From the NCBI GenBank assembly GCA_035544675.1, contig DATKCA010000044.1, positions 1-27,913 on the forward strand: DNA of 27,913 nt, given 5' to 3'. Origin of the DNA: DATKCA01 sp035544675. GTDB lineage: Bacteria; Acidobacteriota; Thermoanaerobaculia; Gp7-AA8. Shown here piece after piece: positions 1 to 10,077 of this stretch. Below the pieces are notes generated by a model. It was not told the DNA's origin. It saw nothing but the letters and a program-made list of their open reading frames with translations, and did not search any database. The translations under genes were made by a program, and so were the position numbers. Position 1 is the first letter of the stretch, and each line of letters starts with the position of its first letter.

Positions 1-1040
1 TTTTCGAAGGTCCTCTCGACCTGACCACGCAGCTCTTCCGCGTCAACGCCGACGGCAGTGGCTTTCAGAATCTGTCGAAGATCGCCGGTCTCGCCGCGAA
101 CGCCGACTTCGACCTCGTGCGCGGGCGCGCCGCGTTCACGCAGCAGACGCTGACCACGCCGCCTGAGCTGCACGTCGCCGATCTGAATCGCTTCGCGTCG
201 CGCCGCGTCACCTCGCACAACGCCGAATACAACGGCCGCGCGCTCGGAGAGACGCGCGTCATCCGATGGAAGAATCCGAAGGATGGCCTCCAGATCGAAG
301 GGCTGCTGACGCTGCCGCTGGACTACGTGGCCGGGCGGCGCTATCCGCTCCTCACGTTCGTCCACGGCGGTCCGGCCTCCCGCTTCGACCTCGGGTTCCT
401 CGGATACCTGGGATCCATCTATCCGCCGCACGTTCTGGCGTCGAAGGGCTTCGCGGTGCTGCGTCCGAATCCGCGCGGGACGGGCGGCTACGGCGAGCGT
501 TTCCGCCAGGCCAATCGCAACGACTGGGGTGGGATGGACTGGATCGACATCAACGCCGGCATCGACGCGATGATCGAGCAGGGCATCGCCGATCCCGATC
601 GGCTCGGCCTCATGGGCTGGAGTTACGGCGGTTTCATCGCCTCGTGGGCCCTCGGGCATTCCGATCGGTTCAAGGCGGTGAGCGTCGGTGCGCCGGTGGT
701 CGATCTGCTCAGCTTTCACGGCACGACGGACATCCGCGACTTCATCAGGTTCTATTTCCCGCCGCTGTCGCTCGAGGAGATTCGGGCCCGCAGCCCGCTG
801 TGGCACCTCCGGCCGACGAAGGCGGTGGTGCTGATCCAGCACGGGGAGGCGGACGACCGCGTGCCGCTGTCGCAGGGCACGATGCTCTATCGGCGGCTGG
901 AGGAGCTGGGCGCCGACGTCACCATGGTCACGTACCCGCGCACGCCGCACACGCCGCGCGAGCCGCGGCTGCGGATCGACGCGGGGCGGCGCAACGTCGA
1001 GCTGTTCACGCGTGTGATTGGGTCAGGTCCAGGATCGTGA
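1..1040 (+). CDS. S9 family prolyl oligopeptidase-like serine peptidase, C-terminal part (partial)
   Basis: The reading frame is open from base 3 to the TGA at 1038-1040, so the gene begins left of the window and only its last ~345 residues are here. The alpha/beta-hydrolase catalytic domain is visible: an HGGP oxyanion motif near 363, the nucleophile elbow GWSYGG with the Ser codon at 621-623, the acid in HGEADDRVP (Asp codon 852-854) and the His in PRTPHTP (948-950). This is the order of acylaminoacyl/dipeptidyl peptidases of family S9, which cleave short peptides. The upstream stretch (LTTQLFRVNADGSG) looks like the end of the N-terminal beta-propeller usual for the family. The GTG at 117 is internal, not the start. 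The 3' end overlaps the convergent gene by 35 bases. Substrate cannot be told. Confidence 0.93.
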   Translation, partial: FEGPLDLTTQLFRVNADGSGFQNLSKIAGLAANADFDLVRGRAAFTQQTLTTPPELHVADLNRFASRRVTSHNAEYNGRALGETRVIRWKNPKDGLQIEGLLTLPLDYVAGRRYPLLTFVHGGPASRFDLGFLGYLGSIYPPHVLASKGFAVLRPNPRGTGGYGERFRQANRNDWGGMDWIDINAGIDAMIEQGIADPDRLGLMGWSYGGFIASWALGHSDRFKAVSVGAPVVDLLSFHGTTDIRDFIRFYFPPLSLEEIRARSPLWHLRPTKAVVLIQHGEADDRVPLSQGTMLYRRLEELGADVTMVTYPRTPHTPREPRLRIDAGRRNVELFTRVIGSGPGS

Positions 1041-1716
1041 TCTTCTGCCAGACCTTGCGCGACAGCTCGTTGGTCAGGGTCTCGATGTCGTTGACGGCTT
1101 CCAGCACGACGGGGTCCTGGAGGTCCTGGGCGTGCAGCGCGGCCAGCTTGCTGACGAGCGAGAGCAGCTCGGTGCAGTACTCGAGGTAGCGCGTCAGCTC
1201 GCCGCGGGTGAGCGCGCGGACCGGCGAGGACTCTGTGTCGGCCACGCGGTGCAGGATGTGCTCGGGGTCCTTGGTGAGCTGGTGCATGTCGACGATGTGC
1301 GCCAGGCTGCGGAAGCGGTGCAGCATGCGCAGCGCCTTGCGTCGCTTGAACCGCGTCTCCAGCGAGGTCAGGAAGAACACCGCCAGCGAGAACAGGATCA
1401 GCTCGTTGATTGCCGCGTCGACGCCCTGCAGGATCTCGGGCAGGCTGCGCGTCTCGCCGTCCGCGATCTGAACGAACGACACCGCGATCCAGATCGTCAG
1501 CGTGATGAGCGAGACGAGCGCGACGATCGTCGTGACGCGAATCCACCAGATCGGCCGGCGGAGCTGGGCGATGATCCTGTCATTCTCCAGAGCCAGACGT
1601 GTCAGCTCCGCCGCGACGTGTCTCAGGCCGGAGTGCGGAAAACGCTCGAGGATTCGCTGCTCGAGCGTCTCGATGGTCGTCCGGATCGGCGCCGGGTCGA
1701 GTTTGCTGTAGCTCAC
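1006..1716 (-). CDS. two-TM membrane protein of unknown function
   Basis: 236 residues from a GTG at 1716-1714 whose GTGA overlaps the TGA of the upstream permease gene; this four-base overlap is why I choose the start, and translation is probably coupled. Two hydrophobic segments are seen (about residues 57-81 and 103-119), with basic flanks TRFKRRK after the second. N-terminal (1-50) and C-terminal (135-236) parts are helical and charged, probably cytoplasmic. I recognise no family. The operon position after a TauE/SafE permease is the only functional hint. The last codons overlap the convergent S9 peptidase gene by 35 bases, so the C-terminus LTQSHA is coded opposite the end of the peptidase. 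Confidence 0.8.
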   Translation of the reverse strand: MSYSKLDPAPIRTTIETLEQRILERFPHSGLRHVAAELTRLALENDRIIAQLRRPIWWIRVTTIVALVSLITLTIWIAVSFVQIADGETRSLPEILQGVDAAINELILFSLAVFFLTSLETRFKRRKALRMLHRFRSLAHIVDMHQLTKDPEHILHRVADTESSPVRALTRGELTRYLEYCTELLSLVSKLAALHAQDLQDPVVLEAVNDIETLTNELSRKVWQKITILDLTQSHA

Positions 1717-2474
1717 ATGCGAAGTGTAAGGGCAACGGTCATCACCAGCCCGATGACGACGACGGTGATGCGCACGAAGCGGCGGCCCAGGCGCTGAGCG
1801 AGTCTGGCGCCGTAGTAGCCGCCGGCGATGGAGCCGGCCGCCATCACGCCGACGTCGCTCCAGACCACGGCGTCCGCCATCACGAAGTAGATCGCCGCCA
1901 CGCCGTTGATGCAGATCGCCAGGAGGTTCTTGAGGCCGTTCATCTGGTGCATGTCGGTCATGCCGATGAGGCCGAGGGCGGCCAGCATCAGGATTCCCAT
2001 GCCCGCGCCGAAGTAGCCGCCGTACATCCCGACCAGCAGTTGAAACACGAAGACGCACGCGACCCAGCCGCGCGTCGGGTTTTCGTGTGCGCGCGCGATC
2101 ACGCCCAGTCTCCCCGTGATCATCTCCTGCGCCGCCAGCAGCAGCGTGGCCCCGAGGATCAGCAGGGGCACGAGGCGGTCGAAGACCGCGCCGGGTGTGC
2201 GCAGCAGCAGGAGCGCGCCGGCGATCCCGCCGATCAGCGAGGGCACCATCAGCATCAGCAGCCATCGTCGCACCGACGCGAGGTCGCGGCGGAAGCCGAA
2301 CGCGCCGGCCAGCGATGCCGGCCAGATGGCCACCGTGTTGGTGGCGTTGGCGATGATGGGATCACGTCCGAGCCAGAGCAGGGTGGGGAACGTGATCAGC
2401 GTTCCGCCGCCCGCAATCGAGTTGATGGCGCCGGCCAGAATGCTGGCGATGACGATGACGACTGTCTCGACCAC
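1713..2474 (-). CDS. TauE/SafE family (DUF81) membrane permease
   Basis: 253 residues from GTG at 2474-2472. The start MVETVVIVIASILAGAINSI and the following AGGGTLITFPTLLWLG carry the glycine-rich first-repeat motif typical of TauE/SafE exporters, and NATNTVAIWPASLAGAFGFRR is the usual second signature. A second half with YGGYFGAGMGILMLAALGL repeats the motif, as expected for the internally duplicated 7-9 TM family. Family members move sulfite, sulfonates or organosulfur anions across the inner membrane; the substrate here is unknown. It is the first gene of a two-gene unit with the two-TM protein downstream. Its start lies 26 bases from the divergent gene at 2501, and a TATATC box 12 bases upstream may be its -10. 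Confidence 0.9.
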   Translation of the reverse strand: MVETVVIVIASILAGAINSIAGGGTLITFPTLLWLGRDPIIANATNTVAIWPASLAGAFGFRRDLASVRRWLLMLMVPSLIGGIAGALLLLRTPGAVFDRLVPLLILGATLLLAAQEMITGRLGVIARAHENPTRGWVACVFVFQLLVGMYGGYFGAGMGILMLAALGLIGMTDMHQMNGLKNLLAICINGVAAIYFVMADAVVWSDVGVMAAGSIAGGYYGARLAQRLGRRFVRITVVVIGLVMTVALTLRM

Positions 2475-2486
2475 TGCAGCGCGAAC

Positions 2487-2494
2487 GATATACT
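2487..2494. promoter_or_regulatory. shared divergent -10 region (GATATACT)
   Basis: The only AT-rich block in the 26-base gap between the divergent starts at 2474 and 2501. On plus it reads TATACT (2489-2494), ending 6 bases before GTG 2501; on minus it reads TATATC (2492-2487), ending 12 bases before GTG 2474. No clear -35 on either side. The plus box would start transcription at about the GTG itself, giving a leaderless mRNA. Inference from position and consensus only. Confidence 0.45.
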
Positions 2495-2500
2495 CGCGGC

Positions 2501-3099
2501 GTGACGAGGCCGGCTCTTCTTGCAGTCGCGTTCTCGCCGAGGGCGGCGATGCGAAGGCTGCTCGACCGCGGCCCGTCGAGACGCCGGGAGATCATGGCCC
2601 TCGTTCTCGCCGCGTTCCTCTCATCCGTCGCCAAAGACGTCAGAACGGTCGAACTGGACCAGCCCGCGGTCTGGCTGGTGCCGGTCACGATTGCCCTGTC
2701 GGCGCTGGCCGCCGTCGGCGTCTTCTACCTCTTTGCGTGGGGCGCGGCGTTTGCGGGCCGTCTCGTCGACGGAACGGGCACCGCCGCGCAGATCCGCACG
2801 GCGCTGGCCTGGGGGTTCGCGCCGCTCATCCTGGCGCTGCTGTACCGGCTGCCGATGATGTTCCTCGCTCCGCGCAAGGTCGTGTTTCGGGCCGCCGATT
2901 TCACCGCCAGCACGCCGCCGCTTCTGATCGTGGGCGTGCTCGATCTGCTCGTGCTGGTCTGGTACCTGATCGTGGGCGGCATCACGCTGTCGGAAGCGCA
3001 GGGGGTCTCGTCGTGGGCCGGCCTGGGCAACCTGCTGCTGGCGTGGATCCTGCCGTTCGTGTCGATCGGCGCGGTGGTTCTCGCCGCCGTGCTGACCCC

Positions 3100-3124
<25 letters not shown>
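2501..3124 (+). CDS. Yip1-like multi-spanning membrane protein
   Basis: 207 residues from GTG 2501. The N-terminus (AVAFSPRAAMRRLLDRGPSRR) followed by an Ala/Leu-rich membrane segment matches bacterial Yip1-domain proteins, where an F-x-P-x-x-A/T motif precedes five or so TM helices. I count about five hydrophobic segments (roughly residues 29-45, 60-85, 105-122, 140-165, 178-202). RLPMMFLAPRKVVFRAADFT between segments 3 and 4 is the probable loop. Function of bacterial members is unknown. No Shine-Dalgarno is present; a TATACT box lies 6 bases upstream. It ends 25 bases inside the convergent kinase gene. Confidence 0.75.
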
Positions 3125-5850
<2,726 letters not shown>

Positions 5851-5856
5851 CTGTTC

Positions 5857-5862
5857 ATGATA
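5857..5862 (-). promoter_or_regulatory. putative -10 box (TATCAT) of the kinase gene
   Basis: TATCAT on the minus strand, separated from GTG 5850 by six bases (5856-5851). No purine-rich Shine-Dalgarno precedes the GTG. The geometry would put the transcript start at or next to the start codon. Inference only. Confidence 0.4.
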
Positions 5863-5944
5863 CGAGACGAAGGCCCCGGGCCTTGAGGCGGTGACGCGTT
5901 CTCCCGCGGCCCGACGGCCCGGAAGCCCGGGCTTTCCATCAGCG

Positions 5945-5953
5945 TGCTATAAC
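5945..5953 (+). promoter_or_regulatory. putative extended -10 (TGcTATAAC) of the ArnT-like gene
   Basis: TG-C-TATAAC at 5945-5953, nine bases before a TTG at 5963. The stretch 5863-5944 between the two divergent genes is GC-rich and holds a small perfect inverted repeat at 5870-5884 (AAGGCCC, 1-base loop, GGGCCTT), no clear -35, and nothing else I can name. Confidence 0.35.
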
Positions 5954-5962
5954 TGCCGCCCC

Positions 5963-7570
5963 TTGCTGCTCCGAACCTGGGCCATCGTTGCTGCGATCGC
6001 GGCCGGAGTGTTCCTCGGATCGACCCCGCTCATTGACACCGACGAAGGCCGTAACGCCGAGGTGGCGCGGGAGATGGCCGTGACGAACGACTATCTGGTG
6101 CCGCGGCTGAACGGCCTTCCTTATCTCGACAAACCGCTCGTCTACTTCGCCGCCCAGGCGGCGCTGATGGAGATCCTGGGGCCCACCGAGCTGGCGGCGC
6201 GCCTTCCGGCCTACCTCTTCACGCTCGCCACGGCGGCCGTTCTGTTCTGGTTTGCGCGCAGGCGCATGGATGAGGAGCGGGCCCTCGTCGCGGTCATCGC
6301 ATATCTGTCGATGCCGCTGACGCTGGCATTCGCCCGCATCGTGATCTTCGACAGCGCCCTTGCCTTCTTCATCACCGTGGCGATCGTGGCGCTGCACGAA
6401 GCGGTGGAGGGTCGCGACAAGCGCTGGACGCTGCTGGCCTGGGTGGCCATGGCGCTGGGCGTGTTGACGAAGGGGCCGGTCGCCCTCGTGCTGCCGCTGT
6501 TCGTGGCCATTCCGTATGCGCTCTGGCGGCGGGCCTTCGTCGCCCTCTGGAGCATCGGCGGCCTGATCGCGTTCGTCGCGCTCATCGCGCCGTGGGTCTG
6601 GGCGGTCTCGCGCGTCGTTCCCGAGTTTCTGGAGTACGTCGTGGTCACCGAGACCGCGCAGCGCCTGACGACGGACGACCTCCAGCGCACCGGGCCCCCC
6701 TGGTTCTTCCTGCCGTACGTCGTGGCCGGAGCGCTGCCGTGGTCGCTGGCCGCGCTGGCGAGCTGGCGGGGACTGAGGTCGCGCCAGCCGTTGAACGTCT
6801 TCGCGCTGCTATGGATCCTCGTGCCGCTGGCCTTCTTCTCGCTGTCGCAGTCGAAGCAGCCGCAATACATTCTTCCGCTCATGCCGGGCGTGGCGCTCCT
6901 GGTGGGTCACCTCGGGCCGTCCGTGAGACTGCGGCCGGCGGCCTTCGTCTTCGGGCTCTTCGGAGTGATCCTGCTCGTCGGGCTGGTCATCCCTGGACTC
7001 AGCGGCAGGATGAAACCCGAAATCGAGTCTCCCACCAGGACCTTCGCCCTGGTCCTGGGCGTGATGACGGTTGCCTGCGGGCTGGTGGCCGGGATCGTGA
7101 AGCGCCGCGATGCGGCACTGATCTCGCTGTCTCTGCCGCTCGTGCTCATGCCCATCACGGTCCATCCGACGCTGACGGCGATCGCCGAGCGGAGGTCCAC
7201 GCGCGGCTTCGTCGCCGAGCTCAGGCCGCACCTGGCGCCCGGCACGGAGATCATCGGTGTCAAGGCGTACACCGGCTCGCTGGGGTTCTATCTCCGGCGT
7301 ACGATCGTCCTGGCCAGCGATGACGCCTCCGAGCTGACGAGCAACTATCTATTGAGGAGCTACGAGAAATTCAGCGGGCCCCGCGGTCCTCTGCGTCCGC
7401 TGTCCTGGTTCCGGGCCAACGTGGAAGAGTGCTGCGCGCGGCGTGTGTACATCGTCCGCACTCAGGCCCTCGAGCTGCAGGCTGAGATCGAGAGTCGTGG
7501 CATGAAGCGGATCGCCAGCGACGCCCGGCACATTGCCTATGGCCCGTGGTACGGGAGGGCTTCGCCGTAG
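5963..7570 (+). CDS. ArnT/PMT-type membrane glycosyltransferase
   Basis: 535 residues if translation starts at TTG 5963; the frame is open to a GTG at 5891 but those 24 residues (Pro/Arg-rich) do not look like part of the protein, and a -10-like box lies between. After the first TM helix comes IDTDEGRNAEVAREM, the acidic first-loop motif of the ArnT/PMT fold (Asp25, Asp27, Glu28), then YLDKPLVYF and RIVIFDSALAFF, also typical of this group. About 11-12 TM helices follow, with a soluble C-terminal segment (from about residue 420). Such enzymes transfer a sugar from a polyprenyl-phosphate donor to lipid A, protein or another acceptor on the outer face of the inner membrane. The neighbour asparagine synthase could belong to the same envelope pathway. 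Donor and acceptor are unknown. Confidence 0.88.
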   Translation: MLLRTWAIVAAIAAGVFLGSTPLIDTDEGRNAEVAREMAVTNDYLVPRLNGLPYLDKPLVYFAAQAALMEILGPTELAARLPAYLFTLATAAVLFWFARRRMDEERALVAVIAYLSMPLTLAFARIVIFDSALAFFITVAIVALHEAVEGRDKRWTLLAWVAMALGVLTKGPVALVLPLFVAIPYALWRRAFVALWSIGGLIAFVALIAPWVWAVSRVVPEFLEYVVVTETAQRLTTDDLQRTGPPWFFLPYVVAGALPWSLAALASWRGLRSRQPLNVFALLWILVPLAFFSLSQSKQPQYILPLMPGVALLVGHLGPSVRLRPAAFVFGLFGVILLVGLVIPGLSGRMKPEIESPTRTFALVLGVMTVACGLVAGIVKRRDAALISLSLPLVLMPITVHPTLTAIAERRSTRGFVAELRPHLAPGTEIIGVKAYTGSLGFYLRRTIVLASDDASELTSNYLLRSYEKFSGPRGPLRPLSWFRANVEECCARRVYIVRTQALELQAEIESRGMKRIASDARHIAYGPWYGRASP

Positions 7571-7653
7571 GCCTCGGGCCTCAGGCCTCAGGCCTCGGGA
7601 GCTCACGCGCTCTCCCGGCCTCCTGAGGCCCGAGGCCCGGGGCCCGAGGCCCC
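7571..7653. repeat. heptad fold-back array A (GCCTCRG word)
   Basis: Directly after the TAG at 7570 come four 7-mers of the type GCCTCGG/GCCTCAG (7571-7598), a spacer of about 23 bases (7599-7621) and four complementary 7-mers (7622-7649) plus CCCC. Unit by unit the arms differ at about 4 of 28 positions, so it is not a simple duplication. The array occupies the whole 85-base gap and ends two bases before the ATG at 7656. As RNA it would form a long GC-rich hairpin in the leader of the asparagine synthase gene. Confidence 0.9.
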
Positions 7654-7655
7654 TT

Positions 7656-9476
7656 ATGTGCGGCATCTACGGAATCGTCTCCGGAAACGGCGCGGCGCTT
7701 CATCATCCCGAGATCCTCGACTCGATGGGGGAGGCGCTCCGTCATCGCGGGCCCGACGGCCGCGCGTTCCTGCGCAACGCAGCGGCGGCGATCGGAACGG
7801 AGCGGCTGCGCATCATCGACCTGCACGAGCGCGCCGATCAGCCGTTCTCTTCTCCGGGCCAGGAGGTCTGGCTGGAGTGCAACGGCGAGATCTACAACGC
7901 CGCCGAGATCCGCGCGAGATACCGCGACTATCCGTACCGGTCGCACTCCGACGTCGAGACGATCCTGCCGCTCTATCTCGACAGGGGAGTCGATGCCATC
8001 GGGGAGCTCGACGGCATGTTCGGGCTGGCCATCCGCGACAACCGCGACGGCTCCCTCATTCTGGCTCGCGACCGCGCCGGCGAGAAGCCGCTCTTCTACG
8101 CGCGCATCGGACACGAGCTCGCGTTTGCGTCGGAGCTGCAGAGCGTGCTGCGGCATCCCTCTGTCTCGCGCCAGGTCGACCCTCTGGCCATCGAGCATTA
8201 CCTGCGCCTCGGCTACGTGCCGGAGCCGCTGACGATGTTCGCGGCGGTGCGGCGGGTTCCCGCGGGGGCGTACATGCATCTCACGCGCGGCGGCGAGAAG
8301 ATCGTCCGTTACTGGGACCCGGACGACGTTCGCATCGCGCCGCGGTCGCCGGGTGACGCCATCGCGGAGACGCGCCGGCTGATCGAGGCGGCCGTGACCA
8401 AACAGGTGATGTCGGACGTGCCGGTGGGCGTGTTCGTGTCCGGCGGGCTCGACTCGTCGATCCTCGCGGCGCTGGCGTCGAAGGCCATCGGCGTGGACAA
8501 GGTGCACACGTTTTCGGCCCGGTTCACGGACGCCTCGTACGACGAGAGCGAGGTGGCCGCGCGGGTTGCGGCGAAGATGAGGACGCGCCTCGTCCCGGTG
8601 CCCACGGACGAAGCGGCGCTGATGGAGGCTCTGCAGCGGATCACGCGCGGCGTGGCCGAGCCGATCGCCGATCCGGCCATCCTGCCGACGTATCTGCTGG
8701 CGCGCGCGGCGCGCCAGCACGTCAAGGTGATCCTCAGCGGCGAAGGCGCCGACGAGCTGTTCGGCGGCTATCCCACCTACATCGGCCACAAGCTTGCGCC
8801 GATGTACATGCGGCTTCCCCGCGCGCTCCGCAACGCATTGGCGGGCGGCATCCGCCGCCTGCCTTCGTCGGGGAAAAAGGTCACGCTCGAGTTCCTGCTC
8901 AAGCGGTTCGTCGCAGACGCGGAGCGGCCGTGGATCGAGCGGCATCTGGCGTGGTTCGGGACCGGGCTCTCGCGCCAGGCCCCTGGCTCGCCGTTCCCGC
9001 AGCCCGCGCTCGATCCGCCCGCGGGAGCCATGCTGCTCGACTACCGCAGCTACCTTCGCGACAACCTGCTGGTGAAAGTCGATCGCGCCACGATGCTCTG
9101 TTCGGTGGAGGCGCGCGCGCCGTTCCTCGACCGCGACGTCACCGCCTTCGCGCTGTCTCTGCCCGCAGAGCTGCGCGTGCGCGGCTTCACGACGAAGTGG
9201 GTACTGAAGAAGGCGGCCGAGAAGTGGCTGCCCCGCGAGGTGATCTACCGCCGCAAGCGCGGCCTGTCCGTACCGGTGGCCTGGTGGCTCAATCGCGGGC
9301 TTCGCGGCGAAGCCGACCGGCTGTTGTCCGAGGAGGCGTTGCGGCGGGGGGGAGTCATCGATGTGGCGCTGGTGCGCGCGCTGCTTCTGCAGCATCGATC
9401 CGGTGCTGCGAATCACGCCCGCCCATTGTGGGCGGTGCTCATGCTGCAGTACTGGATGGAGTCCTTCGGCAAATGA
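7656..9476 (+). CDS. asnB: glutamine-hydrolysing asparagine synthase family protein
   Basis: 606 residues. The ATG at 7656 is fixed by the MCGIYG start: Met is removed so that Cys2 becomes the N-terminal nucleophile of the class II glutaminase domain (about 2-200; RHRGPDG and NGEIYN seen). The synthetase domain follows with the ATP-pyrophosphatase loop SGGLDSS (262-268), GEGADELFGGY and the C-terminal KVDRATM...ARAPFLDRDV segment. It transfers amide nitrogen from glutamine to aspartate or, in many paralogues, to a carboxyl in a surface polysaccharide or peptide. With an ArnT-like gene upstream, the second role is possible. No Shine-Dalgarno precedes the ATG; the region is filled by an inverted heptad array. 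The next gene overlaps by ATGA. Confidence 0.93.
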   Translation: MCGIYGIVSGNGAALHHPEILDSMGEALRHRGPDGRAFLRNAAAAIGTERLRIIDLHERADQPFSSPGQEVWLECNGEIYNAAEIRARYRDYPYRSHSDVETILPLYLDRGVDAIGELDGMFGLAIRDNRDGSLILARDRAGEKPLFYARIGHELAFASELQSVLRHPSVSRQVDPLAIEHYLRLGYVPEPLTMFAAVRRVPAGAYMHLTRGGEKIVRYWDPDDVRIAPRSPGDAIAETRRLIEAAVTKQVMSDVPVGVFVSGGLDSSILAALASKAIGVDKVHTFSARFTDASYDESEVAARVAAKMRTRLVPVPTDEAALMEALQRITRGVAEPIADPAILPTYLLARAARQHVKVILSGEGADELFGGYPTYIGHKLAPMYMRLPRALRNALAGGIRRLPSSGKKVTLEFLLKRFVADAERPWIERHLAWFGTGLSRQAPGSPFPQPALDPPAGAMLLDYRSYLRDNLLVKVDRATMLCSVEARAPFLDRDVTAFALSLPAELRVRGFTTKWVLKKAAEKWLPREVIYRRKRGLSVPVAWWLNRGLRGEADRLLSEEALRRGGVIDVALVRALLLQHRSGAANHARPLWAVLMLQYWMESFGK

Positions 9477-10063
9477 CCGAAACAACGATGGCCATCGTCC
9501 TTCCGGCACTGGCGCTCGTGCTGCTCGTCGCCGTGCTGCTGTTCACCTCACGCCGGTCGCGCCGCCAGAACAGCGTGCTTGCCGACATTGCGGAAGAATG
9601 GGGCTGGACGGAGGTACGGCTGTCGTCGTTCATCCGCGTCAGGGTGGAGGGATTGCATAACGGCATAGCCGTGTCGATGACCAGGAAGCCACGGAACAGA
9701 TCGCTGCCGGAGAGGCTGACGACGTTCATGGCCGCACCGGCGCGCGGCCGGATGATCGTGACGCGGCATTTTGCCGGCTTTCTCAGCAACCGCCCCTGGT
9801 TCGGCCCGCCGATCGTCGATCATCCTGAACTGTGGGTCCGTACGGGCGAGCGGATGATGGCGCGACGGCTCTTCGACGATCCGGGGCTGACCGCCCTCGT
9901 GAAAGAGAATCTCATTACCAGAGGCGACGAGCTGCGCGTCGACGGGCGCGGCATCCGGATCCATCGCGAACTGGACCGCTCGCTGTGGGGATTCGACGAA
10001 GCGGCGATCCGAAAGGCTGCCCGGGAGGAGTGGGACCTCGTGACGGCGATGTCCCGGATGTAG
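9473..10063 (+). CDS. small protein with N-terminal membrane anchor, unknown function
   Basis: 196 residues; the ATG at 9473 overlaps the asparagine synthase stop as ATGA, which fixes the start and implies coupled translation. One TM helix (about 7-25) is followed by basic RRSRRQ, so the rest (30-196) is likely cytoplasmic. The soluble part is mixed alpha/beta with no motif I recognise (WGWTEVR, GIRIHRELDRSLWGF). Its stop codon lies in an 8-bp inverted repeat shared with the stop of the convergent helicase gene. Function unknown; operon partners suggest envelope work, weakly. Confidence 0.75.
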   Translation: MTETTMAIVLPALALVLLVAVLLFTSRRSRRQNSVLADIAEEWGWTEVRLSSFIRVRVEGLHNGIAVSMTRKPRNRSLPERLTTFMAAPARGRMIVTRHFAGFLSNRPWFGPPIVDHPELWVRTGERMMARRLFDDPGLTALVKENLITRGDELRVDGRGIRIHRELDRSLWGFDEAAIRKAAREEWDLVTAMSRM

Positions 10064-10077
10064 CCGCCGCTACATCC
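10056..10077. terminator. palindrome containing both convergent stop codons
   Basis: A perfect 8-bp stem (GGATGTAG 10056-10063, loop CCGCCG, CTACATCC 10070-10077). The left arm ends in the TAG of the 9473 gene, the right arm holds the complement of the helicase TAG, so both proteins end in Arg-Met. Between convergent genes it could act as a bidirectional terminator, but there is no U-tract on either side, so an intrinsic terminator of the classical kind is not shown. Confidence 0.4.

Noticed and set aside
1020..1029. GGGTCAGGTC shared with 27841-27850 as element border
   Set aside because: Only ten bases, and at 1020 it is coding on both strands; chance match is likely.
5870..5884. Small inverted repeat AAGGCCC-C-GGGCCTT as an operator
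   Set aside because: Short and GC-rich in GC-rich DNA; no second copy seen, so not listed as a regulatory site of its own.
5891..5962. GTG 5891 as start of the ArnT-like gene
   Set aside because: The added 24 residues are Pro/Arg/Gly-rich and unlike a first loop; a -10-like box lies between. TTG 5963 fits better, but is not proven.
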